This document shows positions 6,774-16,976 of a stretch of DNA of 64,000 bases, one piece after another. The position numbers and the translations under genes are program-made. Below the pieces are notes generated by a model. That model was not told the origin of the DNA. It was given only the letters and a program-made list of their open reading frames with translations, and made no database searches. The stretch is from NCBI RefSeq assembly GCF_005049285.1, contig NZ_SOSC01000003.1:62001-126000 (forward strand). The letters run 5' to 3'. The DNA comes from Halorientalis salina (GTDB taxonomy: Archaea; Halobacteriota; Halobacteria; Halobacteriales; Haloarculaceae). Numbering within the stretch: position 1 is the stretch's first letter; the number at the start of each line of letters is the position of its first letter.

Positions 6774-9700
6774 GTACAGACCACACCGTCCATTCGTTAG
6801 AAGATGATTCGACTACTAGAGCGTTAAACCGGGTCGGTGAGGCAGTGTGTGCCTTCGACACCGACTGGCGGTTCACGTTCGTCAACGACGAGACCGCGGC
6901 TGCGTTAGACCGCACACCCGAGGACCTGCTCGGTGAAGATCTCTGGGAGGTCGTTCCGGAGATACGGGACGATCGTGTCGGGGAAAAGCTCCGGGAAGCC
7001 GTGGAAACACAGTCCCCTGTCCGCTTCGAGACCTACGCTGACACGGACGACCGCTGGTTCAAAGTACGGATCTACCCCTCGGAGGATGGCGTAACCGCCT
7101 GTTTCTACGACATCACCGACGAGCGTGGCGAACGACTCGACTTACAGCGGAAGCGACGACTGTTCGAGACGGTCTTCGAGGAGACGGAGGATGCATTGAT
7201 CGTCGCCGACACCGACCACCGGATCACGGATTTCAACCCGGCTGCTGAACGGCTGTTCGGCTACGACGCCAGTGACGTGATCGGGAAGCACGCCCGCATA
7301 CTCTACGCAGACCAGTCCGACTACGAACGCCAGGGCGAGCAACGGTTCAACGAGGACGCATCCGAGCGTGAGGAGACGTACGTTCTGGAGTACGAGCGCG
7401 CTGATGGCACGACGTTCGAGGGCGAAACCCTGGGCACGTCGCTCAAAGACCCAGACGGCAAAACACTCGCGTTTCTCGGGTCGATCAGGGATGTCAGTGC
7501 TCGTATCGAGTACGAGCAGGAAATCCACGATCGCAACGACGCACTCCGAACCTTTCACGAGATCGCGACCGACGACGAGCACTCGTTCGACGAACAGGTC
7601 GAGGAACTGCTCGAACTCGGAACGGAACACCTCGGACTCGACGTCGGGGTCTTGTCGGATATCGATACTGAGACGTACACCGTCGAACAGGCCATCGCCC
7701 CGGAGGGCACGGTCGAGCAGGGTGAACAGTACGAGCTCGGGGAGACGTACTGTGATCTCGTCGTCGAACGAAACGAGCTGGTTGCGATCACCGATGCCGG
7801 AGTGCACGACATTTCCAACCGCCCGGCCTACCGCGAGCAGCAACTCGACTCGTATATCGGCGTCCCGATCGTCGTCGACGGCGAGCAGTACGGAACGCTA
7901 AGTTTCTCCAGCGGAGAGCCGCGTGGGCAACCGTTCACCGACGGCGAGCGAACGTTCGTGCGCCTGCTCGCCCAGTGGGTCGGCAAAGAGCTGAGTCGCC
8001 AGCAAAACAGGGAGCGTGCGGTCGCGAACCGCAACCGTCTGCGCCAGATCATCGACATGCTTCCCCAGCTGGTGTTCTCGAAGGACAGAGACGGCGAGTT
8101 CCTGCTGGCCAACCAGGCGATTGCCAAGGCCTACGGGACGACTGTCGAAGAACTCGAAGGGGCAACCGACGCCGACTTCGCCGAATCCGAAGCGGAGGCA
8201 AAACAGTTCCGGGAGGACGACATCGCGGTAATCGACTCCGGTGAGCCCAAAGAGATACCCGAGGAGCCACTGACGACGGCCGACGGCGAAGAGCTCGTCT
8301 TCCAGACGACGAAGATTCCCTACGACCCCGTCGAGCACGAGACCGAAGCGGTGCTCGGTGTTGCGACGGACATTACCGAGTACAAGGAACGCGAGCGAGA
8401 ACTCGAACTCCAGTCGGCCGCGATGGAGGCATCGATGGACGGCATCGCCATCCTCGACGACGGCGAGTACGTCTACATGAACCAGGCCCACGCCGACGTG
8501 TTCGACTACGACCCCGAGGAGCTCCTCGGGAGCGAGTGGCGAGCAGTGTACGGCGACACCGAGATCCAGCGACTCGAACGCGAGGTGTTTCCTGAACTCG
8601 AAGCCGCCGGCGAGTGGCGTGGGGAAACACGCGGGCAGAAACGTGACGGAAGTCCCGTCCATCAGGAGATCACGCTCTCCCTGGTAGAAGATGGGAAACT
8701 CATCTGTACGAACAGGGATATCACCGAGCGCAAACGGCAGGAGGGGGAACTAGAGCGCCAGCGGATCCGTCTCCGTGCCCTGTTCGACAAGTCACCGGAC
8801 GGCGTCATCGTCCACGACGCCGAGGGGACTGTCCTCGACGCGAACGAAACCGAATGCGAGACGCTCGGCTACGACCGGGAGACACTGCTCTCGATGAACG
8901 TCGCCGACTTCGAGGTCGGAATCAGTCAGTCCGAACTCACTTCGATCTGGGATGAGATGGACGAGGGAGAGGTACTCAAAGTCGAAGGGGAGCACCGACG
9001 ACAGAACGACGAGATCTTCCCGGTCGAAGTGTGGGTCGACAAGGTGATCGTGAACGACAACGAGCGGTTCATCGCCCTCTCCCGTGATATTACGGAGCGG
9101 AAAGCCCGCGAGCAGGAACTGAAACGCAGCCGGGAGTTCATCGAACGCGCCCAAGAGAGCGCCTCCATAGGCGGCTGGGAAATTGACCTGCGGACGGAGA
9201 CACTCCGGTGGACTGACGAAGTCTATCGGATTCACGACCTGCCGATCGACGCCGACGTGAGTCTGGAAGACGGGATCGAGTTCTACCATCCGGACGATAG
9301 ACCGACGATAGAAAACGCGTTCGATCGGTTGCAGACAGAAGGTGAGTCCTACGATCTGGAACTCCGGATCGTCACCGCCGAAGATCGGGTCCGATGGGTC
9401 CGAGCGGTCGGTGACCCGCAGTTCGAAGACGGTGAGGTCGTCGGCGCGCTGGGCATCTTCCAGGACATCACGGACCGGAGGGAACGCGAACAGGAACTCC
9501 GGGAAGTCAAGGAGCGACTCGACCTGGCCGTCGAGGGGGCGAACCTCGGCATCTGGGACTGGGACATAGAGACGGACGCGGTCACGTTCAACGAACAGTG
9601 GGCCGAAATGCTCGGCCTCTCGCTCGACGAGATCGAACCCCATATCGACACCTGGGAACAGCGTGTCCACCCCGCAGACATGGACCACGTCGAGGAGAAA

Positions 9701-11941
9701 CTCGACGACCACATGAGCGGTGATGCAGCGCTGTACGATTGCGAACACCGGATGCAAACTACTTCAGGAGACTGGAAGTGGATCAAAGACGTCGGAAAGG
9801 TCGTCGAGCGCGACGCCGAGGGGACGCCGATGCGTGCCGTCGGCATCCACCTCGACATCAGCGACCGGAAGGAGTCCGAACTGCAACTAGAAGAGGAACG
9901 GGACATGTTCGCCCAGGGGCCGGCGGTCGTGTTCAAGTGGGAGAACGCCGACGGCTGGCCCGTCGAGTACGTCTCCGAGAACGTCACCGAGACGTTCGGC
10001 TACACGCCCGAACAGCTCGAGTCCGGCGCCGTACCGTATATGAACCTGATTCACGACGACGACGTCGACACGGTCCAGACCACAGTCGCAGAACAGAGCG
10101 ACGGGACGAGGGAACGGTTCAGTCACGATCCCTACCGGATCGTCACCGACACGGGCGACGTTCGGTGGGTCACGGACAACACCAAGATCATCCGGACCGA
10201 CGGCGAGGTTACCCACTATCTGGGCTATCTCATCGACATCACGGAGCAGAAACAGCTCGAAGCGTCGCTGCGCGAGAGCGAACAGTCGCTCCGGGAACTC
10301 ACCGAAATCGGGTCCGACACCGACCAGAGCTTCGCGGAGAAACTCACGGCACTCCTGGAACTCGGTACCGAGCGGCTCGATATTCCGTTCGGGTTCCTGA
10401 CCCGGATCGAACAGGGGACACAGCACGTCGTCGAAGCCGTCGGCGAGCATCCCCTGCTTCAGGCTGACCAAACGACTCCGCTGTCGGAGGCGTACTGTCG
10501 GAAGACGATCGAACAGGATGGTGTGTTCGACGTCGAGGACGCAGTTGCGAATGGTTGGGAAGACGACCCGGCATACGAGCGGTTCGATCTGGGCTGTTAC
10601 ATCGGTGCGAAAGTCGTCATCAATGGAGAGCTATACGGCACGCTCTGCTTTGCGGATCGGACCAGCCGTGACCACGAGTTCGAGCAGACGGAGCGGGCCT
10701 TCGTCGAACTGCTCGTCCAGTGGATCAGCTACGAACTCGCCAGTGAGGACTTCGAGTCGAAGCTTCAGGAACTCAACGACACCGCCCAGCAACTCATGAC
10801 GGCACCCTCGCCAACGGACATCGCCGCCATCGGAGCCGAGAGCGCGAAATCGGTACTCGATATGCCGATGACCGGGATATGGTGGTACGACGACGAGACC
10901 GAGACGCTCGTTCCGGAGCTGATGACCGACGAAGCCGCCGATCTGTTCGACCAGCAACCGACGTTCGGGACGGGCGACTCCCTCGCCTGGGACGCGTTCA
11001 CAGCCGACGAACTCCGTGTCTACGACGATCTAGATGCGGCCCCACGAATCCACAACGACGAGACACCCCTGCAGTCGGAAGCTATCGTGCCCCTCGGTGA
11101 CCACGGAGTCCTGATCTCCGGTGCAGTCGAGCAGCGAGCGTTTTCGGAGAAACGAGTGAACCTGCTGGAGGTGCTCGCGGCGACACTCGAAGCGGCACTG
11201 AACCGGGCGGAACGGGAACAGGAGTTACGCGAGACGCGACGCCAGCTCGAACAATCCAACGAGGAACTCGAACAGTTCGCCTACGCGGCCTCCCACGACC
11301 TGCAGGAACCGCTCCGGACGGTGTCGAGCTATCTCACGCTCCTCGAGCGTCGGTACGGTGACGATCTGGACGAGGACGCTCTGGAGTTCATCGACTTCGC
11401 GGTCGACGGCGCCGACCGGATGCGCGAGATGATCCAGGCACTACTCACCTACTCCCGTGTCGACACACGCGGGCAGGAGTTCGAGCCGACGCCCCTCTCG
11501 ACCATCTTCGAGGAGGTCACCCGGAACCTCGAACTGACGATCGCGGAAACGTCAGCGACCGTCGAGACGCCGGCGTCGGACACGACCGTCCTGGGAGACA
11601 GCCATCAGCTCGTACAACTGTTCCAGAACCTCGTCGAGAACGCCATCAAGTACAGTGACGGTGAGCCATACGTCGATATCTCGATCGAGCATCACGGGGA
11701 CGAACTGACAGTGCTGGTCGCCGACGACGGAATCGGGATGGAACCGGATCAGCTCGACGAGATCTTCGAGGTCTTTCAGCGACTCCATACGCGCGAGGAG
11801 TACGACGGAACAGGCATCGGCCTCGCTCTCTGTCGGAAGATCGTCGACCGACACAACGGCGAGATTCACGCCGAGTCAGAGCCCGGTGTCGGCTCGACGT
11901 TCTCGGTGACACTTCCAGTCGGTGGTGACGTCGATGCGTGA
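6770..11941 (+). CDS. Giant multi-PAS/GAF sensor histidine kinase
   Basis: A 1723-residue cytoplasmic hybrid-input kinase with no membrane segments. Approximate domain order: PAS 20-121, PAS 128-250, GAF 255-413, PAS 420-543, PAS 549-663, PAS 667-787, PAS 789-912, PAS 914-1044, PAS 1045-1171, GAF 1171-1337, GAF-like 1339-1483, HisKA with H-box AASHDLQEP (His1509), and HATPase_c about 1600-1720 with the N-box NLVENAIKYS, DDGIGM and GTGIGLALC. The PAS repeats end in the usual DIT(E/D)RK-type linkers. It should phosphorylate the receivers encoded on either side. Redox, light or small-molecule ligands are possible; none can be named from sequence. Confidence 0.93.
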   Translation: MSTDHTVHSLEDDSTTRALNRVGEAVCAFDTDWRFTFVNDETAAALDRTPEDLLGEDLWEVVPEIRDDRVGEKLREAVETQSPVRFETYADTDDRWFKVRIYPSEDGVTACFYDITDERGERLDLQRKRRLFETVFEETEDALIVADTDHRITDFNPAAERLFGYDASDVIGKHARILYADQSDYERQGEQRFNEDASEREETYVLEYERADGTTFEGETLGTSLKDPDGKTLAFLGSIRDVSARIEYEQEIHDRNDALRTFHEIATDDEHSFDEQVEELLELGTEHLGLDVGVLSDIDTETYTVEQAIAPEGTVEQGEQYELGETYCDLVVERNELVAITDAGVHDISNRPAYREQQLDSYIGVPIVVDGEQYGTLSFSSGEPRGQPFTDGERTFVRLLAQWVGKELSRQQNRERAVANRNRLRQIIDMLPQLVFSKDRDGEFLLANQAIAKAYGTTVEELEGATDADFAESEAEAKQFREDDIAVIDSGEPKEIPEEPLTTADGEELVFQTTKIPYDPVEHETEAVLGVATDITEYKERERELELQSAAMEASMDGIAILDDGEYVYMNQAHADVFDYDPEELLGSEWRAVYGDTEIQRLEREVFPELEAAGEWRGETRGQKRDGSPVHQEITLSLVEDGKLICTNRDITERKRQEGELERQRIRLRALFDKSPDGVIVHDAEGTVLDANETECETLGYDRETLLSMNVADFEVGISQSELTSIWDEMDEGEVLKVEGEHRRQNDEIFPVEVWVDKVIVNDNERFIALSRDITERKAREQELKRSREFIERAQESASIGGWEIDLRTETLRWTDEVYRIHDLPIDADVSLEDGIEFYHPDDRPTIENAFDRLQTEGESYDLELRIVTAEDRVRWVRAVGDPQFEDGEVVGALGIFQDITDRREREQELREVKERLDLAVEGANLGIWDWDIETDAVTFNEQWAEMLGLSLDEIEPHIDTWEQRVHPADMDHVEEKLDDHMSGDAALYDCEHRMQTTSGDWKWIKDVGKVVERDAEGTPMRAVGIHLDISDRKESELQLEEERDMFAQGPAVVFKWENADGWPVEYVSENVTETFGYTPEQLESGAVPYMNLIHDDDVDTVQTTVAEQSDGTRERFSHDPYRIVTDTGDVRWVTDNTKIIRTDGEVTHYLGYLIDITEQKQLEASLRESEQSLRELTEIGSDTDQSFAEKLTALLELGTERLDIPFGFLTRIEQGTQHVVEAVGEHPLLQADQTTPLSEAYCRKTIEQDGVFDVEDAVANGWEDDPAYERFDLGCYIGAKVVINGELYGTLCFADRTSRDHEFEQTERAFVELLVQWISYELASEDFESKLQELNDTAQQLMTAPSPTDIAAIGAESAKSVLDMPMTGIWWYDDETETLVPELMTDEAADLFDQQPTFGTGDSLAWDAFTADELRVYDDLDAAPRIHNDETPLQSEAIVPLGDHGVLISGAVEQRAFSEKRVNLLEVLAATLEAALNRAEREQELRETRRQLEQSNEELEQFAYAASHDLQEPLRTVSSYLTLLERRYGDDLDEDALEFIDFAVDGADRMREMIQALLTYSRVDTRGQEFEPTPLSTIFEEVTRNLELTIAETSATVETPASDTTVLGDSHQLVQLFQNLVENAIKYSDGEPYVDISIEHHGDELTVLVADDGIGMEPDQLDEIFEVFQRLHTREEYDGTGIGLALCRKIVDRHNGEIHAESEPGVGSTFSVTLPVGGDVDA

Positions 11942-12389
11942 AGAGACAGCCGGGAAGTCGATCCCCAGAGTGGTCGCCGTCGAGGACAACCCTGGCGACG
12001 TTCGACTCATCGAGGAGGGGATTTCGGCGGCCGGGATCGATCTCGAACTGGACGTGATTCAGAACGGGAGCCAGGCCATCGAGCGGTTCACCACAGCTGG
12101 GAGCGAGGACGCCAGCAGCCGGCCGGATTTACTGCTCCTGGATCTGAATTTGCCCGGAGCCTCCGGATTCGACGTTCTCGAGGTTGTCCGAACGGAGTCC
12201 TCGTTCCAGAACGTCCCCATCGTCGTCGTGTCCAGTTCCGAGAACCCAGATGATATAGAACGCATCTACGAATCGGCAGCCAACGCGTACGTCACCAAAC
12301 CAGCGGACCCGGACGAGTACATTCAGATGATCGTCGCAGCAGTCGACTTCTGGATCGCGAACGTAAACGTCTCACCCACCAATGACTAA
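11934..12389 (+). CDS. Stand-alone response regulator (Rcp1/CheY-like receiver)
   Basis: A 151-residue single receiver domain: VVAVEDNPGD acidic pocket, LLLLDLNLPG phospho-Asp, VVVSSSEN and YVTKP, all intact. ATG 11934 overlaps the kinase stop by 8 bases; a GTG at 11922 is an alternative. Such proteins typically take phosphate from the adjacent multi-PAS kinase and pass it on. The next gene overlaps by 8 bases. Confidence 0.9.
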   Translation: MREETAGKSIPRVVAVEDNPGDVRLIEEGISAAGIDLELDVIQNGSQAIERFTTAGSEDASSRPDLLLLDLNLPGASGFDVLEVVRTESSFQNVPIVVVSSSENPDDIERIYESAANAYVTKPADPDEYIQMIVAAVDFWIANVNVSPTND

Positions 12390-13464
12390 CACAGACCCAA
12401 CTCACGTCCTGCTTGTCGAGGACAACCCGAGCGACGCCCGTCTTATCGCAGAGTATTTCAAAGAGCAGACATGGCCCGAAATCGAGGAGAGCGAACCGGA
12501 GATTACGCACGTCGAGCGGTTGTCGGCCGCAGTCGATGCCTGTGACGACACTGTCGACATCGTGTTGCTCGATCTGGGATTACCGGACAGTTCCGGTCTG
12601 GAGACACTCGATACGATGGTCGAAGGTGCCAGTGCGGTCCCGGTTGTCGTGCTGACCGGCCTCGACGACGAGCGTGTCGGTATCGATGCCGTCGAACACG
12701 GTGCCCAGGATTATCTCGTCAAAGACGATATTACACCGAACCTCCTCCAGCGAACCCTCAGATATGCCATCGAGAGAGAGCGCCAGCAGCGACAGCTGTC
12801 CCAGCGGAACGAAGAACTGGCACTGCTCAACCAGATCGTCCGCCACGACATCAAAAACGACGTCGCCATCATCCTGGGATGGGGAGAGGGTCTCGAGGAC
12901 CACGTCGATCCCACGGGCGAAGAGTACCTCGAACACATTATGAGTGCAGGTAACCACATCACGGACATCGCGGAGACGGTCGGTGATTTCCTCGACGTAC
13001 TGGAGGGGAACAGCGACCCCGACCTGCGCCCGATCGATATCGAGCGAGTACTGACGAACGAGATCGAGAAAGCGCGGTCTGCTCACGATTCGGTCACCGT
13101 CAGGCTGGCAGATGAGATTCCATCCGGGCTTCGTGTGGCCGCCACGGAACTCGTGTCGTCACTCTTCCGGAATCTCCTGAACAACGCTGTCACCCACAAC
13201 GACAAGGAAACCCCGGAGATCACAGTCAGCGTCGACGTGCACGACGAGACAGTCCAGTTCCACGTTGCCGACAACGGGCCGGGTGTTCCCGACAGTCAGA
13301 AGCAGGAAGTGTTCGGCCGCGGCGAGATGGGGCTGGAAAGTCCCGGGACGGGAATCGGTCTGTACCTCGTCGACACGCTCGCGGAGATGTACGACGGGTC
13401 GGTCACGTTGTCGGATAACGACCCAGAGGGAAGTGTATTTACTGTTACACTATCCCAATGGTGA
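12382..13464 (+). CDS. REC-histidine kinase (receiver-fused sensor kinase)
   Basis: A 360-residue protein: receiver (about 6-128: LLVEDNPSD, IVLLDLGLPD, VVLTG, LVKDD), a coiled linker, a HisKA-like helix with IVRHDIKND as the phospho-His site (about 155-165), and a HATPase_c domain (LFRNLLNNAVTHN, ADNGPGV, GTGIGLYL). The receiver-first layout is common in haloarchaeal phosphorelays, where it can act as both phosphate acceptor and kinase. It is the last gene of the overlapping five-gene operon, and a 144-base gap with no further plus-strand gene follows. Confidence 0.88.
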   Translation: MTNTDPTHVLLVEDNPSDARLIAEYFKEQTWPEIEESEPEITHVERLSAAVDACDDTVDIVLLDLGLPDSSGLETLDTMVEGASAVPVVVLTGLDDERVGIDAVEHGAQDYLVKDDITPNLLQRTLRYAIERERQQRQLSQRNEELALLNQIVRHDIKNDVAIILGWGEGLEDHVDPTGEEYLEHIMSAGNHITDIAETVGDFLDVLEGNSDPDLRPIDIERVLTNEIEKARSAHDSVTVRLADEIPSGLRVAATELVSSLFRNLLNNAVTHNDKETPEITVSVDVHDETVQFHVADNGPGVPDSQKQEVFGRGEMGLESPGTGIGLYLVDTLAEMYDGSVTLSDNDPEGSVFTVTLSQW

Positions 13465-13608
13465 GAGAGGTTCCGCAAAGCGACGACACCGATCCACGAC
13501 AGCCCCGATCTTCAGTACCGTGTAGGTGCAGGTCGCCTGCAGCCTCATACTGCTGGCTATAACTTCGTGAACGATTTCCCCATCCCCGTGCCGAATCTGT
13601 TGACGTAC

Positions 13609-13932
13609 TTATAGCCGGGAGTAGCAGGCGTGCCAGTAGTCGATCCCCCGGTAGATCAAAAACAAGAGTGCGTTCAGGACCCCGACGGCTGCAAACAGGC
13701 TTCCCAGGGCGGGCCCGATGGCGTGAAACAGACTCCCCGGGCGCCCGACGTTGCCGATGCCGAACGCACAGAAGGCCGCGATAATGCCCCAGACGCCGAG
13801 GATTCCGGCGATTCGGGCACCGTCTTCTACGTACGTCCTGATGTCGTGTGCCGGTGGTAGAGCCGCGGGACGGGGTCGATCGGCCGGCTCGCCGGCGGAC
13901 TGGTCGGGCGGGAGGTCTTCGTTTGGGGACAT
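13609..13932 (-). CDS. Small two-helix membrane protein
   Basis: A 107-residue protein with a Pro/Asp-rich N-terminus (about 1-30) and two hydrophobic segments near 42-60 and 70-93. No catalytic motif is visible and I do not recognise the family. It is divergent from the PINc-KH ATPase with an 89-base gap, so the two may share a regulatory region. Confidence 0.6.
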   Translation of the reverse strand: MSPNEDLPPDQSAGEPADRPRPAALPPAHDIRTYVEDGARIAGILGVWGIIAAFCAFGIGNVGRPGSLFHAIGPALGSLFAAVGVLNALLFLIYRGIDYWHACYSRL

Positions 13933-14021
13933 GTCAGTTCAGTTCGACCGGTCAGGGCTTAAAACCGGTCACTGGCGTGTGCATCAAGACCCTTATCAGG
14001 CGACGGGTCCCTATCACGGGT

Positions 14022-15902
14022 ATGAACATCGTCCCGGACACGAGCGTCGTCATCGACGGTCGCGTGTCCGAACACGTCGAGTCCGGCGACTTCGCCGACG
14101 CGACGATATACGTGCCGGAAGCGGTCGTCGGAGAACTGGAATCGCAGGCCAACGAGGGCCGCGACAGCGGGTGGGACGGCCTCTCGGAGTTGCAGGCGCT
14201 CGCCACGCTCGCCGACGACGGGGAGATCTCGCTGGAGTACGTCGGTCGCCGCCCCGAGGCCGTCGAGAAGCGCGACGCCGGTGAGGGGAAAATCGACGCG
14301 CTCATCCGCGACACCGCCGCCGAGTACGAGGCGACGCTGTTTACCTCCGACATCGTCCAGAGCGAGGTCGCGACGGCCAAAGGCATCGAGGTCAAATACG
14401 TCGAGCCGGAGACCGAGGACACCACCGTCGAGTCGCTGTCCATCGAGGACTTCTTCGACGAGACGACGATGAGCGTCCACCTCAAAACCGGCGTGCGCCC
14501 GATGGCAAAGCGGGGCGAACTCGCGGACATGCACTACGAGGAGATCCGCGACGAGGTCTCGACCGAGGGCCAGCTCAAGGAGTGGACCCAGGAGATCGAG
14601 AACAGTGCCCGCGCCAGCCCCGACGGCTTCATCGAACTCTCCGAACCGGGGATGACCATCGTTCAGTTCCGGGACCTCCGGATCGCGATGGCCAGCCCGC
14701 CCTTCGCCGACGGTTACGAGATCACGGCCGTTCGCCCCATCGCCAAGACGGACCTGGACGACTACGAGTTCGCCGACGAACTCAGGGACCGGCTGACCGA
14801 CCACCAGCGCGGCGTCCTCATCTCCGGTGCGCCCGGAGCCGGGAAGTCCACCTTCGCCCAGGCCGTCGGGGAGTTCCTCTCGGATTCGGACTTCGCGGTC
14901 AAGACCATGGAGAAACCGCGGGACCTCCAGGTCGGACCGAACATCACCCAGTACACGGAACTGGGCGGCGAGATGTCCAAAACGGCGGACTCGCTGCTGA
15001 TGGTCCGGCCGGACTACACCATCTACGACGAGGTCAGGAAGACCGACGACTTCGAGGTCTTCGCCGACATGCGCCTGGCCGGTGTGGGGATGATCGGCGT
15101 CGTCCACGCCACCCGGGCCATCGACGCGCTCCAGCGGTTGGTCGGCCGCGTCGAACTCGGCATGATCCCCCAGGTCGTCGACACCGTCGTCTACATCGAG
15201 GCCGGGGAGGTCGCGAAGGTCTACGACGTGACGACCGAAGTCAAAGTCCCGGAGGGGCTGATGGAGGAGGACCTCGCTCGCCCGGTCATCATGATCAAGG
15301 ACTTCGAGACCGGCCAGCCCGAATACGAGATCTACACGTTCAACCGGCAGGTCGTCACCGTGCCCATCGGGGCCGACGAGGACGGCGAGGGCCGCGAGAG
15401 TGGCGTCGACCGCATCGCCAAACAGGAGGTCGAACGGGAGATCCGCTCGATCGCCCGCGGCCACGTCGAGGTCGAGTTGCGAGGGCGGGACACCGCCGTC
15501 GTGTGGGTCGAGGACGACGACATCTCCCAGGTCATCGGCAAGGGCGGCGGCCGCATCACCGACGTGGAGAATCGGCTCGGCATCGACATCGACGTGCGGA
15601 CGTTCAGCGAGCGCCCCGGCGGGAAGGGGTCGAGCAACGGCGCGGCGGCCGGCGGCGATGGTGGTGGCGGTGGTGGCAAGCCCGGCCAGATCATCACGCC
15701 CGAGGTGACCTCCCGACACGTCATCGTCCCGATGGACGGCCACGCCGGCGAGACCGTCGAGGTCCAGGCCGACGGCGAGTACCTCTTCACCGCAACCGTC
15801 TCCCGCGGCGGCGAGATTCAGGTGTCACGAGGCAGCGCGATCGCCGAGGAGCTAGAGCAGGCGATCGATCGCGGCAAGACGATTACTGTGGTTCCGTCGT
15901 AA
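14022..15902 (+). CDS. Archaeal PINc-ATPase-KH domain protein
   Basis: A 626-residue protein, started at ATG 14022 because the PIN domain begins there (NIVPDTSVVIDG) and a TATA-like CTTATCA lies about 25-30 bases upstream. Order: PINc nuclease-like domain (1-130), a PilT/VirB11-type secretion-ATPase fold with Walker A GAPGAGKST (about 268-276) and a conserved DEVRK region, then a KH RNA-binding domain with VIGKGGGRI (about 505-515), a Gly-rich linker and a C-terminal beta domain. This combination is a conserved euryarchaeal protein probably involved in RNA metabolism; the precise function is not established. Confidence 0.9.
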   Translation: MNIVPDTSVVIDGRVSEHVESGDFADATIYVPEAVVGELESQANEGRDSGWDGLSELQALATLADDGEISLEYVGRRPEAVEKRDAGEGKIDALIRDTAAEYEATLFTSDIVQSEVATAKGIEVKYVEPETEDTTVESLSIEDFFDETTMSVHLKTGVRPMAKRGELADMHYEEIRDEVSTEGQLKEWTQEIENSARASPDGFIELSEPGMTIVQFRDLRIAMASPPFADGYEITAVRPIAKTDLDDYEFADELRDRLTDHQRGVLISGAPGAGKSTFAQAVGEFLSDSDFAVKTMEKPRDLQVGPNITQYTELGGEMSKTADSLLMVRPDYTIYDEVRKTDDFEVFADMRLAGVGMIGVVHATRAIDALQRLVGRVELGMIPQVVDTVVYIEAGEVAKVYDVTTEVKVPEGLMEEDLARPVIMIKDFETGQPEYEIYTFNRQVVTVPIGADEDGEGRESGVDRIAKQEVEREIRSIARGHVEVELRGRDTAVVWVEDDDISQVIGKGGGRITDVENRLGIDIDVRTFSERPGGKGSSNGAAAGGDGGGGGGKPGQIITPEVTSRHVIVPMDGHAGETVEVQADGEYLFTATVSRGGEIQVSRGSAIAEELEQAIDRGKTITVVPS

Positions 15903-16066
15903 ACACAGGCGTTGGACCGCGAGCGACCATCGGGAGCGAGCGGCTGTTTTAGACGATCACCGTCGTGCCGTCGTCGAATCGGCCGCGGCGTGAGTGCTCG
16001 ACGTGCGACATGTCGGCGTCCCGTGGAGCCACAACGTTATCGGGTGCGGGCACCTTGTTTAGAGGT

Positions 16067-16288
16067 ATGAGTCGAATCAAACGCGCACTGAGCCGTGCCC
16101 GATACGCGGCGATGGGCGGTGCCGTCGGCGGTGCACTGGGCGGGTTGGTCAGCCGGAACGCCGCGAGTACGGGGGCTGCGATGGGTGCGCTCGTCGGCGC
16201 GACGTACGGTGAGCGACGGCTCGACGTCGGCGTGGTCGTCGAACAGGTCAAGGAACGCGGGGAGAAGGCGAGCGACCGAGTCACGTAA
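16067..16288 (+). CDS. Small glycine-zipper protein
   Basis: A 73-residue protein with a basic N-terminus and a Gly/Ala zipper (MGGAVGGALGGLVS, then GAAMGALVGATYG), followed by a charged tail. Such repeats insert in or associate with membranes. ATG 16067 is chosen because the upstream in-frame stretch is non-coding in composition. Function unknown. Confidence 0.6.
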   Translation: MSRIKRALSRARYAAMGGAVGGALGGLVSRNAASTGAAMGALVGATYGERRLDVGVVVEQVKERGEKASDRVT

Positions 16289-16365
16289 TGCGACGCGAGC
16301 GGTCAGGCAGTCCCGCTCGCCGGCGGTCCCCCACCAGATGAATCGGGAGTCAACAGACGCGAGAG

Positions 16366-16641
16366 TCAGTCCGAGACGGCGGATTCGGTCTGTTCTGTGG
16401 CCTGGTCCCCGTCGTCGTCGATCTCGTAGAGGTTCTGTCGGGCGTCGGCGAAGTAGACGTCTTCGTCGACGGCACCGACGTCTTCGAGGCGTTCCAGGGC
16501 GTAGCGGACGGTGCGAGCGGAGAGCATCGACTCCTCGACGATGCCTTTCTGGGTGAGCGGGCCGTTGTACTCGAGTACTTTGTAAACGAGCTTTGCACTC
16601 GGCGGAAGGTCCGCGATAGTCTCCCCATCGGATTCTGCCAT
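16366..16641 (-). CDS. Small winged-helix transcription regulator (MarR/TrmB-like)
   Basis: A 91-residue protein, started at ATG 16641 (MAESDGE), just before the domain. The body is a single winged helix-turn-helix: AKLVYKVLEYNGPLTQ, IVEESMLSARTVRYALERL as the recognition-helix region and a short acidic tail. Proteins of this size and sequence type are widespread in Halobacteria. Target unknown; the neighbours give no clear partner. Confidence 0.8.
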   Translation of the reverse strand: MAESDGETIADLPPSAKLVYKVLEYNGPLTQKGIVEESMLSARTVRYALERLEDVGAVDEDVYFADARQNLYEIDDDGDQATEQTESAVSD

Positions 16642-16976
16642 CGAGTTAACGGTGGCACGCCTGCTCCATAAAGATTGATGGACAGGTCCGCGAGCCCGCG
16701 AAATTGGGGGATTCCGGAATCGAGCGGCCACGACCCCTCCCCGATCAGATCAATTGACATATGTATCGACCACTGGGACCTGACGATACCGACCCCGACC
16801 ACGAGACAGGACACGATTCCGGGACCGTCGAATCCCTGTCAAGACCGTAACACGACGGAGCGGTTCCGGTGACAGGAGCGGGATCGGCGTCAGCAGTTGG
16901 CAGTGGTATCGAATCACATGGACGAGCGGCGGGCGGGAACGAACCGCTTTTGAGGACGGATGGCGGACGGGGAGGT
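16642..16976. other. Gene-free stretch of 335 bases
   Basis: No frame here looks coding. It holds the upstream region of the winged-helix gene on its left and of the EMC6-like gene on its right. No repeat or RNA gene is recognised. Confidence 0.6.
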
